DNA of 64,000 nt from Fusobacterium sp. JB019 (GTDB taxonomy: Bacteria; Fusobacteriota; Fusobacteriia; Fusobacteriales; Fusobacteriaceae). Location of the stretch: contig JAUTCN010000006.1 of assembly GCA_030673965.1 (NCBI GenBank), forward strand, positions 1 through 64,000, in the 5' to 3' direction. The position numbers and the translations under genes are program-made. Shown in pieces: positions 44,401-56,400 of the stretch. Every line of letters begins with the position of its first letter. The stretch's first letter is position 1. The notes beneath the pieces are model-generated. The model saw only the letters and a program-made list of their open reading frames with translations. It did not search any database and had not been told where the DNA came from.

Positions 44401-47400
44401 GATGATTTGGGACTAGAAAATGAAGAAACAGATGCAATTAGTGAAGATAATTATGATGCTAAAAATGGAACATTATCTTATAAAGAATATTATGATTATG
44501 TTTTAACATTAACTAATACATCAACAGCTAATCAAGTAATAAAGTTTAGACATATAAATGGTGATGAAACAGTTAACGGAGAAAAAATAAAATACAGAAA
44601 AATATTTAGTAAAGGTTCTGAAACTAATAAAGCAGCTATAGAAAGTAGTAATATTTCAAATTCACAAGCTACTTTTAAAGTTGAAGCAACAACTGATGGA
44701 GATGGAATTATCACAGTTTATAATATCGCTCCAGGAGAACAAATAAAAATAAGATATAAGGGTAAAATAATAAATGAAGCCCAAACTAACTATAATGAAG
44801 AGGGAAGTAGCACTTTAACTAGATATAAAAAATATGAATGGTATGGAAAAGATGAGTTTTGGACAAATAGAAGAAAAATTTATTTAAATAAATTACCAGA
44901 TCAAGAAAAAGTTGTAGATTCAAGAGAATATTTATTAGTTGGAGCTGGAAGCGATGGAAATAAAGGAGATAATTTAACAGCTAGAGATTATGGTTCTGGA
45001 GAAGTAGCTATAGATGGTAAGATTCCAGATATATATGGTGAGGTTAGACATTATAGAGCCACAGATCCAAATGCTAAAGCAGCAACTATTGATCAAATTT
45101 TACATATAGGAAATGAAATTAATTTTGAAAATGAAATAAGAGATGTTTCTTTAAAAAGTGATGAATTTGATGGAGTTACTTTTGATCATGAAAAGGATGA
45201 AGATGGTAGTAATGTTCTTTATAGTGGAATAAAAAATGGAATAAATGTAAATGTAAGTCACGATGGATATATAAGTTTCTTTTTAAATAAAAGTGAAGGA
45301 TATATATATAATGATAATAGAACAGGAAGCTGGGCAAATGATGATATTTTACCAGTATCTCCTTATAGAGATTCTGAAATTCCTGATTCTGAATTTATTT
45401 CAGAGCCAATTAAAGTAACTAAAGGGGACAATCATTTAGTTATAAAAGTTTTTGATATTCCTGAAACTATTAAAATTTTAAGAGTTAGATATGCTGCTCA
45501 TAAGGAAGATATTACTACTCCTTTAGGAATAGCAAGAAGTGGAGAGGTAGAAGATCTTCCAATAAAAGTAATCCCTTTGGAAACTGGATTTAAATCAGCA
45601 GAAGATTTAGGAGTTAAGACTAGTTTGAAAGATGAAAGATTAGGAATAAAAGATGGAAGTTTCCTTTACAAAGAACTTTACGAAACAACATTCACAATAA
45701 AAAATGATTCTATATATGATATGGAAGATGCTAAGGTTATATTAAAAAGTAACATATCTCAAGTATATAAAGATAATTTAGTTGAAAATGTTGAAAATGG
45801 AATTATTTATTATGAAGTTTATGATGCCACAGGTCAAAATAAATTATCATCTTCAGATGGAACAGGGGACCTAGAAAAAGTTTTAAGTATAAATGTAACA
45901 AAACTATTAGATGGATATGAAAATAAGATAATTATTCCAAAACTTTATAAACAAGAAGTAGTTACAATTAAAATGAAAATGCTTATAACAGATGAAGATA
46001 AAGAAACATGGAAATTAAAAAATAAACTAGAAGTAAATGGAGAAGTTCAAGGAACCCAAGTTTTACCATATATGTATAGAGATTATGGTGGTGGAAACTT
46101 AGAAGGAAATAGGAATCCAGATAATGAAGTTTTACATTATTATTTAAAAGATAATGGAAATAAAATTAGGTTAGGGGTTACATCAGATTCTGAAGAGACA
46201 CCGTATAATGATGCACTTAATAAATCTAATGATCCAGATGATGATGGAGTTGAAATTTTTGTAAAAGATTCAGAAAAAATAATATTTAATAATTTATTTA
46301 ATGAATTAAAGTTATATCCTAGTCACAAGGGTTATGTAAGTTTTTGGATAAATAATGATGATAGAAATTGGGATAATGCAACTCAGTTAAAAGTTATTGA
46401 TTCAGAGTTTAATGAATCAGATATTTTGGAAGTAACTCCTAATTCAAAATATGAGTATATAGCTAAAGTAAAGGCACCTGATTTAATTAATCAGAATAAA
46501 TATCTAAGAGTTAGATATGCACTTGATAAAGAGGATGTTCAAGATAATTCTACTTCAGCAAGAAGTGGAGAAGTAGAAGAATATTTAGTGAAATTAATTT
46601 CTGGAATAAAAGCTCAATTTGAGTATATTGAAGATTTTGGAGTTGAAGTGGAAACTGTTTCAGGTAAAAAGATGGTTATTGGTAAAAATGATAGAAATTT
46701 AATTCCTGAAGAAAGATTTTTACATAGAATTAGAATAGAAAACCTAACAGATTTAGAACAACGAAATATAAAGATAAAATATGAAACAAAAATAGCAGAT
46801 ATTCTTCTAGGAGATTTAGAAAATAATCCAATAAAAATTTATTCTAAAAATTCAGATGGAACAGAAACTGAAGTAACAGAAGATGTAGAAAGAGAAATAA
46901 CAGATAATGAAGGATTAGAAATAAATCAACCAAAAAGTTTAAGGATTAGATCTTTAGAAAGTTTAGATGAAAATAAAGATTATGAAATAACTTTAGGAAA
47001 AATAAAACCAAGAGAAACTATTTATTTAGAATTTTATGCTAAAGTAGTAAAGGAAGATGAAGTTAATTGGGCTTTAGTAGATAGAGTTTATGTTGATGGA
47101 ATTTTAAATTCTACAGCAGAATATCAAATGAGTAGAGATTATGGAAGTGGATATATTGAAGGGAATAGAGATTTAACAGAAGAAGCAAGACATTATATTT
47201 CTAAGATAAGAGATTCTTCTAAAGAAGTTCCTATTGGATTAGGAGAATACCCAAATCAAAAAACAGATGTTTTAGATCAAGATTTAGAAATAAAAGATAG
47301 GGTAGATAATGGTATTTTATTTGAAAGAGATTCTTTAGATGGAAGAAAAGTTTTATACAGTAACCTTAAAAATAAAGTGGAGATAGCTCCTACTTTCCCT

Positions 47401-50400
47401 GGTTTTGTAACTATTTGGTTAAATAATTCAACTACTGCAGATAGTAAATCTGAGTGGGATATCGAAAAGGATATAGTTAATGCTAAATTAGAAGAATCTA
47501 TGGAAAGTTATCAGAAAGTTAATGAAGTTCAAGGTCAATATAATTTCCCTAATGAAAGTGGAGAGATTATAAAAACTGGAACGGATACAGATAATTTATT
47601 TATACAGTTACCTTCATTTGAAGGAGAGGAAAAAGTTCTAAGAATTAGATATTCAATAGACAAAAAAGATACAATAATTTCATCTACTAAAAAAGGAATA
47701 TTATCTCCTTTATATACAGCTAGAACAGGAGAGGTAGAAGATTATAGAGTTAAGATGATTAGTGGAATAAGAGCAAAACTAGTTTCTATGGTTGATAGGG
47801 GAGTAAAACCAGAAGATGCACCAGAAACAACTAAAACTATGACTTCAGAGGAAAAAATAGCCAATGAAAATGAATTAGATAAGGTTAGAGTTGGAATTCA
47901 AGATGGAAATGTATCCTTAGGAGAAGTTGTAGATACAGTTTTAGAGGTTAAAAACTTAACTCCTTTAGAACAGAATGGATTTACAGATGGAACTAAAAAT
48001 AGTATAAAAATTAGAATCAATAATGGATATTTAGATACTGGAAATAACTTTATAAAAATAACTTCTGATTTACAAGGAGAAGTTATAATAAATGGAGAAA
48101 AGGGAGAAGATGATCATAGAGTATCCATAGAAGAAAGAACAGATATTGACACTCCATCAGGATGTAAAGATTATGAGATTTTAATTGATAAAATATTAGC
48201 TCATGAAACTTTAAATATTTATTTAAGACAACATATAACTGAAGAATTTAAAGAAAATGATGGGAATAATTGGATTATAAAAAATAAACTATTATTTGTT
48301 CAAACTGATAGTTTAGGAAATGTGATAGTTCAACCTACAGAAGAAACACAAAAAACAATGCCAATGAAAAGAGATTATGCATCTAGTTTAAATGCTTTAG
48401 ATTATAGAAGCGAAGTAAGAAATTACGGGACTAAAGTAGGGCCATATACAACTGGTACAGACTCTAGAGAATATATGAAGTTAGGAAGTTCTTATACTAT
48501 GGAAGAAAATCCAACAAATGAGATTTCCAGTGATGACGGAGTATCTTTTAAAAATGAAGATGGTAAAAATATCTTATATTATGGATTTATAAATCAATTA
48601 TCTTTAGATATTAATAATAATGGATATGTTAGTGTTGCTATTTCTGAAGATGGAAATACTTGGAAAGAATCTGATAAGTTACAAATAACTAATAATGAAG
48701 AGGAAGCTTTAAATCTTACAGAAAGTAGTGATTCATATAATACAAAAGTTACTTATGACAGTTCATCTAGTGATGTACAAAAAGTATTTTTAAAACTTCC
48801 AGCTAAATACTATTTAGGACAAGAAAGAAGATTTAGAATAAGATATGCACTTAATAATTCTAATATAGAAGATATGTTAGCTCCTTGTTTTTCTGGAGAA
48901 ACAGAAGACTATAATGTTAAGATTGTTCCAGGATTAAAAGTTGATTTACTGGAAGAATTTGAAGATGAAGGATTGTTACTAGAGGATGGTGTTACAAGAG
49001 TAGGTGCAGGAGACGGTAACTTATCTCCAATAGAAGATGTAATAAGAAAAATAAATGTAACTAATAAAACAGCAGCAGAGCAACATGATGTAAAAATTAA
49101 TTACTATACTGATATTTGTGAAGTTGACAAAACTTACTTTAAAGTTTTAGATTCTAAAACAAAAGCAGAACTTTCAAGAACAGTAAATATAATAGAAGAT
49201 ACAAGTTATACTGGAAATGGAAAGAAATATATTTTAACTTTGGATAAGATACTAGGAGAATCTAATAAGAATAATACAGAAGAAAATTCTTTAGGAGAAC
49301 AAGTTCAAATCCAAATTAGAGAAAATATAAAAGCAGAAGCCCTAACAGGAGGAGATCCAAAAGCTGAAAAGAAATGGAATGTAACTGATAAAGTATCATT
49401 TGTTGTTGAGTATGATAAAACAAATACTAGTTATACAACTAGCGGAATTCAAGATGAATCTTCAATAGAAATGGTAAGAGATTATGGAAATAATTTATTA
49501 AACTCTAATCCTAAGAATGAATTTACAGGAGCAAGACATTATTTAGCTCTAACAGAAGGAATTAAATTAGGAGATAGTATAGATTATGAAAATGCCCCAA
49601 CTAATGAGTTACTTGAAGATAACGGAGTTATTTTCCTAAATGATTCCATATATAATAATTTAGCAAATAGAGTGGAATTAAAAAATCCTCTTCCTTACAA
49701 GGGATATATTTCAGTATGGCTGTCAAATGATGGTACTGACAATGATTATGTTAAGGAAATAATAAAACAAGTGGAATATCCAGCGAATACAACTGAATTA
49801 ATATTAAATATTCCACAAGAATCACCTTATTTACCAAATACACCTGGAATAGTAAATTCAGGATATAAATATTTAAGAATTAGATATGCTCTGCATAAAG
49901 ATGATATTGAAACTCCTTATGAATTTGCAAGAACAGGAGAAGTCGAAGACTATAAATTAAAGGTAATAAGAGGTCTTGATATTAAATTTGATAATTCTGG
50001 TGAATACCAATTAGATGGCAAATATAAACCTAAAGATATTGGATTTAATACAGATGAAAATGAAATAAATGTTCCTGGAAGAGATGATGGATATATAGGC
50101 TACAAGGAATATATCAAGCATAAAATTAAAATAACAAATCCAGTAGATTATGTTCAAATTAATAAAGAATTTAGATTTGAGACAAATGTAGGAACTTATG
50201 TGGAAGGTAGTTTAGTTTCTTCTAAGGAAGGGGTTACATTTGAAAATGGAATAATGAAAATAGCTCAAATTGATTCAAATGAAACTATTTATGTAGAATT
50301 TAAAGAACAAATTACAAGTGAACCAGAAGATTGGAATTTAGTTGATAAGATATTTGTAGATGAAGAAGATCCTACTAAAGAAGAATTAATTAATGATAGA

Positions 50401-53400
50401 GTGTATTCTTATGAATTTAAAAGAGATTACGGAAATGCATTAATAAATGATAAGACAGATAAGGATGTAAGACATTATTTATCAAAATATGATGATGGTT
50501 CTGGAAAGAAATTTATTCAAATAAAAGCTTTAGATACAGATCCTGATATTAATTATGAAAAATCACCTACGGATAAAAAAGTAGAAGATACTGGTGTTGA
50601 CTTTATTGAAAATTTAGAAAAAGAGAAGATTTTAAGAAATAATTTTGTAAATAAAGTTGAGGTAAATGTATCACATGATGGATATGTTGGAGCGTCTCTT
50701 ACAATAGATGATTCAAGAAATACATTAGAAAATGTTCTTGTTGATAATGAAACTGATAAGAATATACTTTCAGCAGTGAAAGTTACAAAGGGTAAAAATA
50801 TAATATATATTAAAACTCCAGATATTCCAAATACAGATCAAATATTAAGAGTTAGATATGGATTAAATGAAGAGGATGTAATTTTAGAAAATAAAATAGG
50901 AACAACAGGAGAAATTGAAGATTATGAAGTTAGAGTTGTTTCAGGATTAGCTACAAGATTCATAGATTCATTTAATAAAACAGATTCTGATAATGAGGAA
51001 ATTGAAAGTAAAATATCAGAAGGAAAGTTATTACATGACCTAGGAATAGATATAGATTCTAAGGGTACCATGGCAGGAGTTAATGATAAGAACTTAACTA
51101 TAGGAGAAAAGAATATTAAAGTTATAGAAATAAAGAACTTAACTTCTTTATCTCAAGAAGAGCCTGTAGAAATTATTCTAAAAAATAATATTGAAACTAT
51201 TAATACAAATAGTGATCATATTAAATTATTTAGTAAAGCAAAAGATGGAGAAATAAAAGTTGAAAAATATCCTAGTGAAAACTTAGAGATAGTACCATTG
51301 GCTATTAAAAATAGTTATAGCATAAGAATAAAGAAAATAGATAAAAGTGAGACATTCTATATTAAATTAATAGGAACTGTTGAAAGTGAACCGGTAGCAA
51401 CATATGAAAAAGAGAAGAAATGGAAGGCTTTAAGTTCTCTTACTTTAGAAAGTAATGTAGTTGATACTATAGAATATAATATGGAAAGAGATTATGCTTC
51501 AATTTTAAAAGAAGGTGAAGTTTCATTCAAAGGAAACAGATACTATTCAGTTAAACTAAATGATAAGCAGGTACAATTAGGAACTAATTTTGATAATGAA
51601 GAAGAAGTTAACGATGAATTGTTAGAAAATGATGGACTGACTTTAAGAAAAGATATAGAAGATGAAAATACTTTAGTTCTTTATAATAACTTTGATAATG
51701 CTATTCCAGTAACAGCTTCTCATAATGGTTATTTGAAATTATGGACATCTAAATTAGATGAAAATACATGGACCCCTATATTAGATAAGCTTGATATAGA
51801 TTTATTTAATGTAGTTCAAGGTGAAAAAGAAATAATTGTAAGAGTTGGAGATATTTTAGCAAAAGGTGAAGATCAAAATAGAATATTAAGAGCAGGTTAT
51901 TCACTAACTGAAAATAATATTTTACCAATAGGATATAACCAAGCTGGAGAAGTAGAGGATTATAAAATAAAATTAGTTTCAGGATTCAAAGCAGAATTTG
52001 GTGAATTAGAAGATTTAGGAGTTCCAATTGATAATTTTGATGGAGAGAAAATAGGGCCAAATGATGAAAATATTTCTCTTGGTGAATATGTAAAACAAAA
52101 AGTAATAATAACAAATTTATCTAAATTACCTCAAGAAAATAAAAAAATAAGAATAAAGGTTAATGTTGGAGAAATTTATCTTGATGGTTTAGAAAGCGAT
52201 AATTTAAAATGGATTGAACCTAAAAATAAAATAGATTCAATAATTAAGGTACCAACTTCTATTGAACCTGGATATAATGAATATGAAGTTAATGTTCATG
52301 AAATTGATGGAAATGAAACTTTAGAACTAACTTATTTTATGAAAATAACTAAGGAAAGTATAGAGTGGAAAGAATGGAAGTTAAGAGAAAAAATTTGTGA
52401 TTTTACAACTGACTTAGAACTAGCTAATTTAGAAAAAGATATGTTAAGAGATTATGGTGAAAACTTCATAGGTTCATATGATGAATATTCAGGAGTAAGA
52501 CATTATACAACAAAGGGTATAAATAAAGCTTATCTTGGGGAAACAGTTGAAGAAGGAACTAATGATGGTGTTATTTTAAAAACAAAAGTTGTTGGGGACA
52601 GTAAAATAAATATATTGCATAATAACTTTACGAATAAAATAACAATTAAGCCAAATCATGAAGGATATATATCTTTATGGCTAAGTGAAGATTCAGATGT
52701 TAAAAGTAACTGGAATACATCTACCTCTTTAAATATTAGGAAAATAACTGATGAAGTTCCTAGTGAGAAAGAAGCTTATGTACTTAAGGTTACGGAAAAA
52801 GATCAAGATATAATATTTGATATTAAAGATTATATTAAAGAAAAAGCTCCTTTAAATAGAATTTTAAGAATAAGATACGCCACTAATAAGGAAGATGTAG
52901 AAAAACCTATAGGAGTAGCTAAAACAGGGGAAGTTGAAGACTATAAAATTCAAATTAATTCTGGATTTAGTGCTACTTTTGAAAAGGAAAGTACAACTCT
53001 TGGAAAATATGCGCCTAAGGATTTAGGTGTTCATATCAATGGTGTTATATACGGTGCAAATGATGAAAACTTTGTTCCAGGAGAAATAATAGAACATAGA
53101 ATAAAGATAGTAAATAATAATGATTATGTTCAAAAAAATAAAGAAATAATATTAAATTCAAATCTTTGTAAATATGGGGGAGAAGAATTTACTTTTGAAT
53201 CAGTAGATGCTTCAGATAATAATATTTCTAAGATAGAAGATATTGTAGATACTAGTTTACCAAGTACTTATAATACAAAAATAACAATAGGAAAAATAGA
53301 AGGAAATAGCTCAATAATCCTAAAAGTTAAGTTTAAAGTTATAGGTGAAGATTTAACTGAAGATGGTAAATTTAAATTACAAGATAGAATAATTTATGAA

Positions 53401-56400
53401 GGGTATATACCTAAATTTTTAGAAGAAGATATCCAAAGTGAAAGATCTTATGTTGGATTAATGTTAAGAGATTATGGTGAAAATATTGGAAATGAAGTAG
53501 AGTCAGATGAAAATATTAGACACTATATTACAAAGGATTTCTATCTAGGAGAGAAAGTAGCAGAAGAAGAAAATAATACTACATCTAGTGATAATGATGG
53601 AGTAATATTTACAAAGGATAAGTTAGGAAAAGAAAATATAATCTATAACGGTTTAACAAATGAAATTAATATTAAATTTAATGAAGATCCTAAAATGATT
53701 ACAGAAGGATATATTTCAATATACCTTGATGAAGCAAAGAATAATGATTGGTCAAATGCAAAACTTTTAATTGATAAACAACTTGTTACAAAGGATGTAA
53801 ATGTTGTTAAGCTTGAAATTCCAGACTATATGAAGGATGGAAATTTTGAGGATAAGAAATTAAGAATAAGATTTGCAGGTGATAAAGAAGATCTTTCTAA
53901 AGACTATAGTGTAACTGGAGAAATAGAAGATTATCAATTGAAACTAGTTTCAGGATTAGATGTTAAGTTTGGAGAAAAAGCTGAAACTTCTTATGTATTA
54001 AATGATTTAGGACATATTTCAAATGACGGAGTTTCAATTGGAGAAAATGACGGAAATGTATGTCCTACAGAAATTGTAGAGCATACTATAACTATTGAAA
54101 ATAAAACTAATGTGCCTCAAGAAAATAAAAGAGTTTATTTTGAAAGTAATATTGGAGAAATATTACTGGATGAAAAAATAACATTAGTAACTCCAGAAGA
54201 AAACGGAAGTATTACTTCAATAGAAAAAGAAGATGGGACAAGAAAATATAAAATTAATATCTTGAAAATTAAAGAAAATTCATTTATTACTTTGAAATTC
54301 AAAGAGGAAATAAAAGAAGAAAATCAAGATGACTATAAACTAAAAGAAAAAGTATCTGTAGATAATACTTTAAGAGATGAAAGTATTCTAGATATGGAAA
54401 GAGATTATAGTAACGGTGAGCTAACAGAAACAAATAAATCTTTACATTATAGAGCTGGTAAGATAGACGAGACAAGAGAAAATCTATATTATCTAGGTGA
54501 TAAATATGATATTGAAGATGATTATGATTCTAGTGATGATGCTGACGGTATAGTTGAAGTAAACGGAGAACCTTTAAATGAAGGAGATCCAATAATATTT
54601 ACCATGGGTATTGATAATACAATAAAAGTTAAGCATTCTCAAAGTGGATATATTACATTGTGGTTAACATCTGCAAATGCAAGTTCAAGTTATAACTGGA
54701 AAGATAGTACACCTCTTCTTGGACTAGAAAGAACATTTAGAGTTGAAGGATCAGGTATTACAGAAATAACAATTTCAAAATATGCATTTATTGAAGATAG
54801 TGTCATTAGTAAATCATTACCTGAATTAACTCCACTGGATACAAGAATATTAAGAATAAGATATGCAGGGGACGAAGATGATATTACAAAACCAGATGCT
54901 TATGCAAGAAGTGGAGAAACTGAAGAATATAAGGTTAATATGAAAAATATAACAGGAACAAAAACTTCAATAACTCAAGATGGTGACGATATAGTAGAAC
55001 CAGGAGAAAGAGTAACTTATACATTTAACTTTAAAAATAATTCATCAAAATCTACAAATGTAATATTAAATGATGACTTTACAAGGGCCTTAAGTCCTAA
55101 TGGTCGTAGAATAGCTGATATTGATGAAAATTCTTTGGAAATTATTACTGGAAAAGCTTATGTTTCTTCTAGTATAGAAAAAGATAAGTTAATATTAAAA
55201 GCAACTAATCTACCAAGTGAAGAAACAATTGAAGCAAAAATTGATATTGTAATAAGAAATCCATTACCTTTACTTACAAAGGATGGAAGTAAATTAGAAA
55301 ATTCAATGGAATTAATTGAAAATGGTGTTTCTATAAAAGTAGAAGATGAAGAACCCCCAGTTCTAAAAAAAGGAAAAGTAGAATTAAAAAGTATTAAGGA
55401 ATTTACAGCTTATAGAAATGATGAGAAGATAGAAGAAAATGAAAATGGTAGAGTGTTCGTACTTCCAGGTGATATAGTTCAGTATACTATTAAAATCTCA
55501 AATGATAATAAGGATATAAATGCTTGGTCTACTGAATTTGAAGATGATATATCAGATATTCTTAATTATTCAGAATTTATAGCTGGTAGCTTAGAAGTTA
55601 AAGATAAAGATAAAAAAGATATAAAACTATATGTAGATAATATTAACAGAAAAGAAATTGATAAAGAGAATGTTTCTCCTATAATTGATGGAGAAAATAA
55701 AAAGATTAAATTTGTTATTCATGAAATTGAAAAATCAAATTTTGCAGTTATTTCATTTAAAGTTAAGATAAAAGATAAATTACCAGAAGATACAGTTTTC
55801 CCTAAGGAGTTACCAAATGAAGCAGGAATTACAAATGGTAATATAAGTGGAAAACAAGAACTAAGTCCAGCAACAGAAGGGCCAGTACTAGATTCTGTGC
55901 TTAAAAAATCAAAAACATCTAAAACTTTAAATGGTGATAGAAAAATTCAATTAAATGAAGAAATAACTTATGAAATCAAAGTTGAAAATTTATCAGCGTC
56001 TCCTGTAAAAGATATAGTTATTGAAGATTCTTTAGCTGAAATCTTAAAATTCTCAACAATAAAATCAATAACTTATAATGAAGCTGATATTTTAAGTTTC
56101 TTCTCAACTGAAGATAAAAAATTAAATTATACAATAACTACTTTACCTGAAAAAAGCATAGGAATTATTCAAATAAAAGTAATTAGTAACTCAGAAATAC
56201 CAGATGAAGTAGATGAAAACAAAATTGTATATAATACAGCCTTTATAAGAAACGATGGAATAAAAGAGAATAGTTCTAGAAGAGATGAAGGATTAATATT
56301 TGATACTAGTACAACAGTATTGAAAGCATGTGAAGATGAAAATATTAATAAAAAAGCTGAATCAGGAGAAATATTAACATATAACTTAGAACTTTATAAC

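Noticed and set aside
36130-54950. CRISPR or recent tandem amplification
   Set aside because: The periodicity is about 1 kb, at protein level only; no short direct DNA repeats with unique spacers exist.
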